Assembly (NCBI GenBank): GCA_018292915.2
Contig: JACVVK020000147.1
Span: 430,001-494,000, forward strand
DNA: 64,000 nt
Reading direction: 5' to 3'
DNA from: Batillaria attramentaria
Taxonomy: Eukaryota > Mollusca > Gastropoda > Batillariidae
Shown here: positions 10,732 to 21,504 of the stretch, in pieces
How the letters are laid out: every line of letters begins with the position of its first letter
Numbering within the stretch: position 1 is the stretch's first letter
Made by a program: the position numbers and the translations under genes
The notes under the pieces: generated by a model
The model's database searches: none
Seen by the model: the letters and a program-made list of their open reading frames with translations, nothing else
Told to the model about the DNA's origin: nothing

Positions 10732-10799
10732 TGTGAGAGTGAAATGAAGGAGAACCCTCTCGTTGTTCGTACTGACGTCACAACCCTTAACCCCCCTCT

Positions 10800-11082
10800 T
10801 CCCCCCCCGAAAAAACACACACATAAAAAAACAAAAAAAATCCCAACAACAACAAAACAAACAAACAAACAAACAAACACCCCCAACCCCCACCCCACCC
10901 AAAAAACCCCCAACTAAACAAAATCCCCAAGACCATAAAAACCACAACAATAACAACAACAAACAAACAAACAAACAACAACAACAAGTCTCGAAGCAAA
11001 CGCCTCCATACAAACAAACCAGCGACTTAACAAACAAACAAACAAACAAACAAACAAACAAACAAACAAACAAACAAACAAA
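10800..11082. repeat. A/C-only tract with (AAAC)n
   Basis: Runs of AAAC and AAC with very little T or G; the last 55 bp are nearly pure AAAC units. Long frames on both strands here (F/V/C-rich or K/Q/T/N-rich) are low-complexity artefacts. Confidence 0.9.
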
Positions 11083-11414
11083 CGCCGAACTCAGTGCAAT
11101 GATAAACAGATGCATGATTGTGTGTATCATTCGTTTGTGCGCGTACTTGAGCGCCGCTGCTTTCAAGCCTATTTATCATGCGAAGCCAGAAAAGCAGACA
11201 AAATGAGGCGACAAAGAAAGTCACTTATCACTGTCTTAATTGAAAGCAGTGGCAAACTCATCAACCACAGATGTTCGGACGGGTGGAGATTACGAGGGTG
11301 AAATATGTTCTGCTGCAACAATAACTTATGTGCTGCTCCCAGTGAAGACTTCTTCTGTTCTTAAAATATGACTTCATTAACGTATGTCTGCTTTTGTCTT
11401 TTTCATGTTTCAAG

Positions 11415-11417
11415 GTG

Positions 11418-11469
<52 letters not shown>

Positions 11470-11471
11470 TG
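11415..11471. repeat. (GT)n(GTGC)n microsatellite
   Basis: GT units followed by about ten GCGT units. Confidence 0.95.
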
Positions 11472-11584
11472 TTGAATTTGCCGGCATTTTCCCGAGATGG
11501 TCATGTATCTTTATTCTGGTTGTTGTTGTTGCTGCTGATTACGTACTACGTTTTTTTGTTGAATTTTTTTGTTTTAATTTTTTA

Positions 11585-11740
11585 GTATCCCTTTCGAGAA
11601 ATATGGGGTATTTCCCCCTGGGGGAAGCGCGTCGTCGCGGTGCAGCGCTACTCAAAACCTATCCGATATTTTTTTTTTCAATTTTGCTGGGTTAGGAAAG
11701 CCGGATAACCCGGAGCGAAACCCCTGTTGAGCAGCCCGGT
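11585..11740 (+). repeat. Dispersed repeat G with SINE-B-like core
   Basis: The first 85 bp match the reverse complement of 4725-4812. It continues with GGAAAGCCGGATAACCCGGA and GCGAAACCCCTG, a relative of the SINE-B core GAAGCCGGAGTACCCGGAGA. This suggests a further retroposon family sharing the core. Confidence 0.5.
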
Positions 11741-12134
11741 AGCCAGGAAAAAGCGGACGTAGTTTGTGGCAAAGGCTGATCCAAAACGGCTTTTTAATTT
11801 TTTTTTTGTATCGTCAAACCATTTACCATTTTAAAAATAAAGTTCTCACCCCCCCCCTCACCCCCCCTCCTCCACAAGCCGCAAACCCACCTGTTGAAGT
11901 CACTCCGCTCCTCAGGCTAACAGGTGATCTGCACGAAGTTGCCGCTAACGGGGGATCAAAGAGGCAGTTTTCGGGCCGTCTGATGTTCATATTGTTTGTT
12001 GTTGGTTTTTTTTTCCTTCTTTTTTTTTTTTCTAAGAAAAGATGGACGACTTCTTATAGGTCTGCCCTCAGGCGTAATACCCATCCGAATGATGGTTAAT
12101 GAGAGTGCTCTCCCATAATTCTCCTAGGTGTGAT
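11741..12134. other. Unassigned
   Basis: No recognised feature apart from C-rich and T-rich runs. Confidence 0.3.
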
Positions 12135-12139
12135 GGAAT

Positions 12140-12475
12140 TGCGCCGTAACGGGGGAAAAAGAAGAAAAAAGAAAAGAAAAACGGAAATAGTAAAGGAAAA
12201 AAGTCAAACACCAAAAGTCAAACCTAAACAAACAACAACATTAACAAACAAACAAGCAAGCAAACACCCCCCTCCCCCTGCAAAAAAACCTAAACAAACA
12301 AACAAAACAAAACCAAAGCAAAACAGAACTAAACACTCGCAACCAAAAAGCCCCTACAGAATCAAACAAAAACAAACAAACAAACAAACAAACAAACACA
12401 AAACGAAACAACAAAAACCACAAAAACATAAAACGATGAAACAAACCAAAAAATAAACAACAACAACAACACAAA
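12140..12475. repeat. A/C-rich tract with (AAAC)n
   Basis: Same base composition bias as 10,800-11,082. Confidence 0.85.
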
Positions 12476-12531
12476 ACAGAACAACCACGGTATTACAAAA
12501 CAACAACACTGTCTGTCTGTCTGTCTGTCTT

Positions 12532-12655
12532 TCGTATCCCGGCTGGGGCCAAATATTTGTGCTGGCCTTTTCATCGGTGCCCCGTCAGGTCTTTGATATC
12601 ACCCGTATGTGGTGGAAAAGGACGTTAAACTCCCAAACACCCACCCCACCCACCC
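12532..12655 (+). mobile_element. SINE-A, 5'-truncated
   Basis: Starts inside the tRNA-like head (CGTATCCCGGCTGGGGCCAA) and runs to the GGACGTTAAACTCCCAAACA tail. It is preceded by a (CTGT)n run, and 5' truncation is typical of target-primed reverse transcription. Confidence 0.85.
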
Positions 12656-12699
12656 TCTGTCTGTCTGTGTGTCTGTCTGTCTCTCACCCCCCCCCTCCC

Positions 12700-13230
12700 C
12701 ACACACACACACACAGTCACCTGATTTCTTAGTTCCTGAGTATATTATAATTTCAAATGAGCATGAATGTGGGCAAATAACAAACAATTAGTAAACTGAT
12801 TCCTCTTCCAGCCGCAGAGGAAACAATGCACCAAATTACCTATCTATTCACAGACACATTGGTCTGGTTTCATGCATATCATCCCCAGTGATCTCTCAGT
12901 CGATCCCTTTCCCTGAACTCCCGCACGCTTCACGAACAAATACAAATAATATCATAAAAGCCAAGACACCCAATTTACAGGCATCAAAAAACGGCTGCGC
13001 TCATCATACCGTGGATCGCAGTGCAAATAAGAATGATGCAATGTAACTAGATTTGTCTATTTCTGGAGCAGATGAACTATGCTATATATATTACGGCTAA
13101 ATCACAATATATTCATTGATATCAGTATTGTCGGGGACGGCGGCACAGGGGAAAGGCTTCTACGGCCAAACAAAAACAAATTAGTAGAGGTTCTGGAGTC
13201 TACATCCTATCTGTAGACTTTCACCGACAA
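12700..13230. other. Unassigned
   Basis: No gene or repeat copy recognised. Confidence 0.3.
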
Positions 13231-13309
13231 TGCCTCTCTCTCTCTCAATAGTTCAGCGCGATGATAGATGGACGTGGGATTTTGATATTTGTGCGTGCAG
13301 GTGTACACA

Positions 13310-13442
13310 AAGACGGGGCAGGCATCTTAAACGAGTCTGCACCCGATTTGGAAAAGAAAAATCCAACCAACTTCCTTGCCACCAGGGATTCAAACCATGC
13401 AGCTCGGGATCCGCAGGCAGATGCCTTAACCACTAGACCAAA
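13310..13442 (-). mobile_element. SINE-C head, tRNA-derived
   Basis: Read on the - strand: TGGTCTAGTGGTTAAGGCAT (A-box), CTGCCTGCGGATCC, then ATGGTTTGAATCCCTGG (B-box). It matches the head at 17,346-17,412 but differs from SINE-A and SINE-B. The body to the left is short and diverged. Confidence 0.65.
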
Positions 13443-13471
13443 AATCCCCAGTCGTTTTTTTTTTTTTTTTT

Positions 13472-13650
13472 TGATCGCTAGCTGCCCTGCGGGAGGTAAT
13501 CAGAATGAACGACGTCCTCCCGTTGCCACTTCAAAGGTTTCGACAACGCTTGCTGTCATCTAAAGGCGTTATTCTAAAACATAAGCATATACACATCTTT
13601 ACATTGTAGTAACGTATTAGTACAAGACGGTGTCTGATTGATACTGAAAA
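13472..13650 (+). repeat. Left arm of a ~175-bp duplication
   Basis: Nearly identical to 13,838-14,013: both hold GCGGGAGGTAATCAGAATGA, CAACGCTTGCTGTCATCTAA and CGTATTAGTACAAGACGGTG. The right arm has a short internal insertion (ACAATTACACATC). A SINE-A lies exactly between the arms. Confidence 0.9.
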
Positions 13651-13830
13651 GGGGAGCCGGGGGGGTCGAAAGGTAGAGCGTTGGACTTCTAATGCTCGGG
13701 TTGTGAGTTCGTATCCCGGCTGGGGCCAAATATTTGTGCTGGCTTTTTCATCGTTGCCCCGTCTTTGATATCACCCGTATGTGGTGGAAAAGGACGTTAA
13801 ACACCCAAACACCCTCCCACCCACTCACCC
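13651..13830 (+). mobile_element. SINE-A copy between duplicated arms
   Basis: Full-length copy from GGGGAGCCGGGGGGGTCGAA to AAACACCCAAACACCCTCCC. The GAGTTCGTATCC B-box variant is shared with the copy at 55,891. Confidence 0.9.
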
Positions 13831-13837
13831 GTCTGTT

Positions 13838-14013
13838 CTTTTGATCGGAAGCTGCCCCGCGGGAGGTAATCAGAATGAACGACGTCTTCCCGTTGCCACT
13901 TCAAAAGTTTGGACAACGCTTGCTGTCATCTAAAGCCGTTATTCTAAAACATAAGCATATACACAATTACACATCATTACATTCTAGTAACGTATTAGTA
14001 CAAGACGGTGTCT
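13838..14013 (+). repeat. Right arm of the ~175-bp duplication
   Basis: See the left arm at 13,472. A CAGGGCCCG-type MITE begins directly at its right edge. Confidence 0.9.
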
Positions 14014-14014
14014 G

Positions 14015-14310
14015 GCTCTGCATGTAGAAGTCGAGGTTAGGGTTTTTAGCCCCGGGTTAGAGCCTACCCTCGAACTAAACTAGCTCTAGGGTTAAATTTT
14101 CTGGATTTTTGTTGTTGTTGTTGTTGTTTGTTTTAAATCAGGAAGCGGTCCATTCCAGCAAGGTGCCTATGCCGTTATAGAAGGATTTTTGTCTTTCTTT
14201 CTTCGCTTCCTTTTTTTTATTTAATTTTGTTTTGGGGTTTCTTTTGTCCTAGTCTGAGTTAGGCCCGTAGCCGTGGGTTAAATTAACCTCGAGTTTTACA
14301 TACGGGCCCC
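14015..14310 (+). mobile_element. MITE family 'CAGGGCCCG', copy 1
   Basis: Shares GTTAGCCCCGGGTTAGAG-like, CTAGCTCTAGGGTTAAATTT, CCATTCCAGCAAGGTGCCTA and TTTGGGGTTTCTTTTGTCCT stretches with copies at 43,423, 47,786 and 53,898. The left terminus has decayed (GGCTCTGCATG); the right reads TTACATACGGGCCCC. No coding capacity. Confidence 0.85.
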
Positions 14311-14339
14311 GACTGATAAACGGTCCCTTTCAATCTTAC

Positions 14340-14820
14340 TAACCGACAACTGAAAATCGAAAGCGTTTTTTTTTTCTTTTTTTTTTCCGGTGCCATAAAG
14401 TTTTGAATTTGCCCCCCCCCCCCCACTCGCCCCCCTCCTCCCGCCCCCTCCCCGTCCCGGCTCCAAACAAACCAACCAACCAACCAACCAAAAAAACAAC
14501 AAAAATCCCCCGAAAACGCGGTGCTGTGGTATGGGAAACCGCTGAATGCGGGTGCTATGATTTGGAGCACCGGAAAAACGCCAGTCCGCTTTGTTTCACC
14601 CGTCCCGTGTGAACTGTCTTACAGTACTGAGAAAGGGCCGAGAGAACTCGAGGTAGACAAACGAGGAAGATGGATGTTTCCCCTGTCAATCAATCAGCCA
14701 TCGTAAAAGGGGACGATGGACAGGTAACGAGGAACAAGGACCTCATAAATGTCAATCCAAACGCACTGCTCCTCTTTGTAGTTGTCAATCACTGGTAAAA
14801 AAAAAAATCACGCCCTTTTC
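14340..14820. other. Unassigned
   Basis: Holds T-rich and C-rich runs and an (ACCA)n run near 14,468. No gene recognised. Confidence 0.3.
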
Positions 14821-14892
14821 TAGTGTGTGTATACCTGATGTCTCGGCAGAACAATCTTTAGACATGATCCCTAAAAAGTATGATCTTTATAG

Positions 14893-14966
<74 letters not shown>
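14893..14966. repeat. (GT)n microsatellite
   Basis: Pure GT tract of about 37 units. Confidence 0.97.
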
Positions 14967-14968
<2 letters not shown>

Positions 14969-15035
14969 ATTACGTTTTCTTTTATGTATTACACATATTT
15001 GAAATTTGCTTTAATGTATAGGTGCATGCCCCCTT

Positions 15036-15237
<202 letters not shown>

Positions 15238-15559
15238 TCGTGTTGTTCGTATTGACATTACATCAGGACTACACTCTTCCTCCACTGTCGCAAATGTTCT
15301 ACAGGTGTTGTGTTCGTTAAAACATGCATGATGAATTATGCATGAAGCTAAAAGTGTCTTGATGCTCGTAAAAACAAACCTGTAACCTCACTCGTGTCGC
15401 GGCATAATTGTCACCATTCATCGCACCAATGTCATCTCCTTAATAACATTTGTCGCTCACGACTTAGCTTATTTTCTTATGTTCAGCGTGCAAAGCAGCA
15501 AGACTCCATAAAAATGTGCATGTGTTAAATTCCTCTGTCTTTGAATTACCAAGATTTTG

Positions 15560-15760
15560 AAATGTTCAGCCTGCAAAATTCGAAATTAAATGCATTTTTT
15601 TTAAAATTCCGAAACTTACATTGCTGAGCTGACCATTTGCAACACGTGATTGTTATATGTTCATGTCCAGAGTCTGAGGGAATGTGTTTGATTCACGTGA
15701 GCGTGCGTGTTGGGTTTAACTCGCGGCGCCTAGAGCCAAATATTTGGGATAGAGCGTGTA
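15560..15760 (+). mobile_element. SINE-B fragment in sense orientation
   Basis: Shows AAATTCCGAAACTTACATTG, CTGAGCTGACCATTTGCAAC and GATTCACGTGAGCGTGCGTG, then GGCGCCTAGAGCCAAATATT: the reverse complement of SINE-B copies elsewhere. The tRNA head is missing. Confidence 0.75.
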
Positions 15761-15811
15761 TATTATGCAGTTATTATAATTATTAACTATTAAACGCATG
15801 ATATTATTAAG

Positions 15812-16150
15812 ATGATATAACATCGCTTTTTATATAATCATCGGTAGTGAATCAAATCACTGACAAATCGTAGTGTATTATTTCTGTCTCACCAAAATCA
15901 TTCACAGAATGAAAATCTCCCGTATTCAAAATACTTTCCGTCTTAAACAGATGCAAGGGTATATGTCACGACTTCTTACATCGCTTATGGTCACTAAGAT
16001 AACTGATATAACATCGCTTTATATCCAATCATGGTAATTGTATGCAAATCATTGACAACTTATAGCATCTCTTCTATCTCACCATTGTCGTATTTTAAAC
16101 CACTCACAATATAGTCACAAATAAACCCCCGTATTAAAACCCCGTTTCCG
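15812..16150 (+). repeat. Diverged tandem duplication, period about 196 bp
   Basis: Two units start GATATAACATCGCTTTTTAT (15,812) and GATATAACATCGCTTTATAT (about 16,008). Both continue with ATCACTGACAA / ATCATTGACAA and TCTATCTCACCA-like text and end near CCCGTATTCAAAA / CCCGTATTAAAA. Confidence 0.75.
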
Positions 16151-16199
16151 GTCCCAAACATCAAACCACGGACAAATACCCCCGCAGGACTCACAACAC

Positions 16200-16950
16200 G
16201 TAAAAATAGTCCCCCCCCCCACACCCCCTTTTTATTTTTTTCTAAACGATTAATTAAGTTAACACCTTATAAGGACCGTTTTACGAGCCGCGTGACGGCG
16301 CTACCGTGTTTATCGCCCTCATGAACAATCAAACCAATTTACAGATTGACACCTGAAGACACCAGCGTTTCGCCAGTTCTGCCAGTGTCGAATCCTCCAG
16401 CACAGTGCGAGGGTGCCGCGTTCCTAGTCCGTTAACACCACGCTGACACAGGGGCGCATCATTACACAAGATGTATGTGAGCGGCCCGACGACTCGGCAC
16501 GCCTGAGGGTCAACCGTGGAACTGGAGATCAAAAGGCTTGTGCCTTCACCTGCGCCATCGGGAGACAGATCAGTGGCTAGAAAATTCAAATTGGCGGATT
16601 ACCTGCTGTATAGGTCTCCAAGTGATCTCCCCTCATTTCTCCGCGCACGTGCACACTGCTCCATCTCCTTCACACTTCCTGTCGCGCGCGCACCTGGGCC
16701 GGTGGACTTGGTGACCGTCGCTGCTTCACACTTCGGTGTGATTTATGTTCCTTGAGTTGTCCGCCTTGCCGACTGAAGTAAAGACATTCTGTGCGTATCT
16801 GCTGTCTCTTTCTGCAGGTATTTTGCAGTCTCTGTGAACGAGACAAGGGGAATAGACGACTCCACTGACTCGGCAAGACCCCAGGCCAAAGCCTCACCCA
16901 TTTACTGAACCGTGTATGGGCAAAATAGAGTACGTCCATGACGTCAATGT
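16200..16950. other. Unassigned
   Basis: No gene or repeat copy recognised. Confidence 0.3.
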
Positions 16951-16964
16951 GTAGGAAAATAGGT

Positions 16965-17125
16965 GATTTTTACCTGTGTTTTTTGTTTTATGTCTTTTGT
17001 GTTTTCTTATGTCTTAATATGAATAAATATGTATTTTGTGTAAAGCGCCTAGAGCTTACATAAGGTTATGCGCTATATAAATATTCTATTATTATTATTA
17101 TTATCATATTTATCATTATTATTAT
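16965..17125 (+). mobile_element. Retroposon 3' tail
   Basis: GTAAAGCGCCTAGAGCTTAC, then TGCGCTATATAAATATT and an (ATT)n run. The same tail type (GGTAAAGCGCCTATACAATA, (ATT)n) ends the SINE-B copies, so both probably used the same LINE machinery. Confidence 0.6.
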
Positions 17126-17345
17126 TATTTCAAGAGGAAAGACATTGACGTAATGGTCTTTATCCTCAAACTGATGACGTCAATGTTCCAGTCATATCAA
17201 ACTACACGTGCTTCCCTCATTGTAGTGTTTGGCAAGAAAGTCAGTTTGCCGCACCATGCCATGTGTTCTGCTCATTATGCCGCGGGACGCCATTGGCTGA
17301 ATTCTGGGGGCTCGACCCTTTTGATTGACAGGAGTTACCTCGTCC

Positions 17346-17412
17346 ATTGGGTCTAGTGGATAGCTATGCATCTGCCTGCGGACCTTGATGCACCGGGGTT
17401 CGAATCTTGAAT
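17346..17412 (+). mobile_element. SINE-C head, tRNA-derived
   Basis: TTGGGTCTAGTGGATAGCTA (A-box region), CTGCCTGCGGACC and GGGGTTCGAATC (B-box). It is a partner of the - strand copy at 13,310. Confidence 0.6.
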
Positions 17413-17603
17413 ACTGCCCTTCAAACTCGTATGGCTTCTATGACCTAGCCGAAATTTGTTTACCGCGGACTGAAACCATGATACGCTTGGTACCCCCAAA
17501 CAACGCCAAAACGAAACAAGATGGCCACCAGCCCAATATGCTGTTTCCATTTAATCACCTGCTGTCGTCACGGTCGTTCTTTTGTAATGCCATGTATTCG
17601 GGA

Positions 17604-17671
<68 letters not shown>

Positions 17672-17697
17672 CACTCTCTCTCTCTCTCTCTCTCTCT
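17604..17697. repeat. (CA)n(CT)n microsatellite in the element
   Basis: Present at the same place in all three close copies but with different lengths. Confidence 0.95.
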
Positions 17698-18028
17698 GAA
17701 TGGAAACAACTGACCGGGCTTGTCAGACCAATCTTGGTTTTGGAAGAGAGACGTCAAGTTGTTTTCTTTGAAATCTATGACGTTTTCCTCATTGGGATGA
17801 CGCATAATACATTTGACGTAATAACTTTGACTCGGATACAATTCTTGCAATGAAAGCAGCCCCATGAAAATTGAAGTGTTGCTGCTGCGCAGTGTAAAGA
17901 TCGAATTTATACCGGCTCAATGTGTTTAACAGACAAGTCTGCGCGGCGAACGTTTTTTCACTACGTGTTATGTCTGCTGCGCGCGCGCGCACACAGACAC
18001 ACACAGACACACACAGACATACGCGCGC

Positions 18029-18065
<37 letters not shown>

Positions 18066-19315
18066 CACAGACTTGCGCGAGCCGCGTTTGTGCATGTGCT
18101 CCATTGAGACCTATGTGGTGTTCTCTCACTCGACTATGCTATTGAGTGAGAGTCAGTGGGAAAAACAAAGCTCACTACATCAATGAAACTCCCGCTTTCC
18201 CCGTCTACAAATAGAGAACTTCCGAAAAGTGACGACACACCCCCACGTCAATCAAACATGACGTCGGCAAACTGACGCTGATACAGTTTTGCGTCAGTGC
18301 GCGTGTGCCTTTTCTGCGATGTTTGTGAGGCGTGTGGCTTGTGTAAAGGAAATGTGCTTCGAGTACAAATTTTCGAGTCAACTGACGACAACGGCTGCAG
18401 TGAATTTTTCTAATTTTTTTGTATATTTTTTTTTGGCACCCCAGGCTCATTATCTATGTATAGTAGGAGCGATTTTGAGATCTAAAGTGTGTTCACCAGC
18501 ACTTTCATCAGGTACGGCTTACGCCAAAAGTATAAAAGCGACAACCTCCAAAATTCACTCAGTTGAGAGTCCGTATTCATGCTATCTATGTCCAAAAAAA
18601 TGGAGTGGTTTAGGTAAATATTACGCCTTTAAACGCCAGAAAGCCACTTTTTTTGAAAAGGGCGATAACTCGCAAATCATGTGTGCAATCGTACCTGGAT
18701 CGGGCCTTCTATTCAACAATCTTGATTCATTTAGAAACCCCAAATTTGAAATCGATCGGTTCAGTATTTTCGGAGAAATAGGCATCTGAACTGGGTTCAC
18801 ATGCAATGTCAACTCAGGCTCGGTTTACATGAAAACTATAAGGGCGACCATTTTCTAGTAGTGATTCTGTTCAGAGTCCGTATTCAAGCTATCTACTGCC
18901 AAACAATTGAGTGATTTAAATAAATATTACGCCTGTAAACGAAAGACAACCAACTTGTCTCAAAAGGGCGATAACTCCCAAATCACTTAAGCAATCATCA
19001 CACGCTTGGTTCCTCTAATGTAACATTTTGATATATTTGGATACCCCAAATTTGAAGCCATTCGGTTAAGTATTTTCGAAGAAACGGGCCCGGACACAAT
19101 TCACACACACACGCACACACATCCACACAGACGGCACTCACTGAGGAGGAGAAGTGCGTTCGGCGCACTATACATGCCAGCATCGATGACGTACGTTTTC
19201 TTACGTCATTGTCAGAGTTACACTTGCATAATCGTCTCTGCGGGAGATCGGCAGTGACGTGCGTTTGTACTACAGATGCTTGCCCATGAACGTGGAAAAT
19301 TTAGCCCGTCCTATG

Positions 19316-19345
19316 ATGTTGTTTCCATTACTATGGAAACAACAT
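19316..19345 (+). other. 3' terminal hairpin, copy 1
   Basis: Arms ATGTTGTTTCCAT and ATGGAAACAACAT around a TACT loop. The left arm also repeats the 5' subterminal motif of the element. Confidence 0.85.
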
Positions 19346-19472
19346 AAAAAGGATTCTGTGTCGAGAGATGGATTGTGTCACCCCCAACAACAGCATGGAC
19401 CACTGGTGATGAAAGTACAGTTTGTCTGCAGAATACACTTTTCAGAAAAACAACAGGACTTTTTTTTCCCGG

Positions 19473-19604
19473 AGGAGGGTGTGTGGGAGTTAAACGTCCT
19501 TTTCCACCACATAAGGGTGATATCAAAGACGTGACAACGAGAAGAAGGCCAGCACAAATATTTGGCCCCAGCCGGGATTCGAAGTAACGACCCAAGCACT
19601 GAAT
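19473..19604 (-). mobile_element. SINE-A, lacking part of its head
   Basis: TTAAACGTCCTTTTCCACCA, ATATCAAAGACGTGACAACG and CAGCCGGGATTCGAAGTAAC are present; the A-box region is replaced by (ATTCT)n. Confidence 0.8.
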
Positions 19605-19754
19605 ATTCTATTCTATTCTATTATCACAGGACTTTTTCCCTGTGAAAAACATCTTATCTTATGTTATTTTGCCAGAATACCAAGAAATAAAAGAGGGGAA
19701 AAAAGACGAATGAAAATAAAGAAGGGCGCAGAATAATCTAGGGATAGAAACTCT

Positions 19755-19756
19755 CT

Positions 19757-19797
<41 letters not shown>
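19755..19797. repeat. (CT)n microsatellite
   Basis: Pure CT tract. Confidence 0.95.
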
Positions 19798-19799
<2 letters not shown>

Positions 19800-19801
<2 letters not shown>

Positions 19802-20330
19802 GTTGTGTTTTGGCAGCACACGCTCTCTTCTCAATCGCCCCGTTTAGGTAATAGGTGAAAATTAATTACACAGCCCACCGAGCCTCCACCGTGCGAGTCA
19901 GTGAAACCTTACCTCTAGCGTGCACGCGCTGTAAACAATCTTACGACCAAACAACGCACCTCTGCGCTATTGTGCGTGGATTTATGTTCAGCCCAGTTCC
20001 CCCAAAGCTGAAGATCGCGTTTCCTCAGACAAAGCTGGTACAATGGTTCCAAAGGCAGACGCGGTCACAGGATACGCGTTCAGATGGTTTTCTGCGCGCT
20101 AGGAGAAAACAAAATGTGGCGTCAAGGCTTTTCGTTACAGTGGGTAAACGTCCTTAATGGGGTGGCGGTCAGGGCGGCCGGGGTGAATGAGAGATGAGGG
20201 TTCCTAACCGGCCGACGTGGTGCCTTGCCAACTCAGTGCAAATCTGAATCTGAAATGTCCTAGAAAATGTATCAATGTATGAATGTGTCAATAAATCAAT
20301 GTATCAGCCAGTAAGTCAGTGCTGTCAGTC
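19800..20330. other. Unassigned
   Basis: A 100-codon + frame at 19,855-20,157 has no recognised domain. Confidence 0.3.
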
Positions 20331-20332
20331 AC

Positions 20333-20413
20333 TAATAATAATAATGATGATGATGATGATGATGATGAACGATGACAACAACAACAACAACAATAATAAT
20401 AACAATAATAATG
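20333..20413. repeat. (AAT)n(GAT)n(AAC)n microsatellite
   Basis: Compound trinucleotide tract. Confidence 0.9.
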
Positions 20414-20655
20414 ATTCATTGAACGGATTTATCCAGGAGGACATCACATATAATTATATATATGGACAAAACTCGACATCTGCAATTGTATTTGTTCATA
20501 CTTCGTGTCCAGGTTGATCCTTCTATAGACACGTATCCACATATCTGTCCTCCTATTTTTTAAAGTAAGCTTTTGTTCAGTTCACCTCGAGATTTCTTTA
20601 TTTTTTTAAATTTGTACATGGGACTTTGTGGGCAAACCCCGCACCTCTTCCAACT

Positions 20656-20656
<1 letters not shown>

Positions 20657-20701
<45 letters not shown>
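20657..20701. repeat. (CA)n microsatellite
   Basis: Pure CA tract. Confidence 0.95.
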
Positions 20702-20702
<1 letters not shown>

Positions 20703-20719
20703 CCCCGCCCTTCCCCAAA

Positions 20720-21120
20720 ACATACATTCACTCCCTTACCTCTAGCCACAGATATATATAGGTGGCGCTCTCAACCTGCCTCCCGCACAGCAAGCCTGCC
20801 ATCTAGCGGCGCACATCAAAGAGGAAGCAGAGGTAATTACCTCCCCTCCGTCATGGCGGGAGCTAAAAGGCTGGTGAATGGTTTTGAAATTTATCGGCTG
20901 TCAGTCAGACGATTCATAATGTTCGTACTTACTCCCTAGTACTGCGTAGTCGTTCTAACGTGTTCGGTTTTCACAGTCTGTATAGTGTTGTAAGCCTAGG
21001 GCAGGTGAACTACTTAATACGCCGCAGCCGGCGAGGCGACTTAACAGAGAACAGGAGATCAGTCATAAATTGTAAAGATGCCTGTCAGTGTACAAACCAT
21101 GTGAAGTCTCAACTAATGAT
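20720..21120. other. Unassigned
   Basis: No feature recognised. Confidence 0.3.
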
Positions 21121-21130
21121 GGGGGTGGGG

Positions 21131-21162
<32 letters not shown>

Positions 21163-21259
21163 GGGGTACTTGGGGGTACTTGGGGGTACCTGGGAGGCAG
21201 GATGGGGTAGGGGTGGCGGGGAGTCATACCATTATTTGTCCAGTCAACGGTCACGTGTA

Positions 21260-21395
21260 TATGAATAACTGAGCCTGACCCTTCACACCACTTGATTATG
21301 ATGTTTTGATGTCCAGTGTGTGAGTGAATGCACGAGATTCACGTCAGCGTGTATGCTGGTTCAGTTCAGTCACTGCGTTGTGAGTCAAGCAATCG
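21260..21395 (+). mobile_element. SINE-B fragment
   Basis: GTCCAGTGTGTGAGTGAATG, GATTCACGTCAGCGTGTATG and CTGGTTCAGTTC correspond to the middle of SINE-B in sense orientation. Confidence 0.6.
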
Positions 21396-21504
21396 GTAAA
21401 AAAAGTGCCTTTCTTCATGTACATCGTTATTATTATAATATGAACATGGATTATTATTATCCTGGAAGAGGTTAGTGGGAGTTCCGAAAGTAACTGCAGG
21501 CTGT

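Larger units (their letters stand above)
17515..19345 (+). mobile_element. Helitron/HINE-like element, close copy 1
   Basis: About 1.83 kb. The 5' end is AACAAGATGGCCACC and the 3' end is a perfect hairpin (19,316-19,345) followed by AAAAAGG. Order inside: ATGCTGTTTCCATTTAATCA, a CA/CT microsatellite, a unique part rich in TGACG words, a GCGC/CACG microsatellite, then two diverged copies of a ~270-bp module each containing GGGCGATAACTC and CCCCAAATTTGAA. The other copies are at 32,867 and 59,466. Frames across it are not conserved as proteins. It lacks the TGGCCACTGACC spacing seen in the other two because of a short deletion. Confidence 0.8.

Noticed and set aside
10471..11206. Frames of 147-231 codons rich in F, V, C or in K, Q, T, N
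   Set aside because: They come entirely from CA, GA and AAAC tracts; no complex sequence is coded.
18289..18789. 166-codon frame within Helitron-like copy 1
   Set aside because: The frame breaks in the other two copies at indels (for example the run before TGGAGTGG), so it is not conserved as protein.
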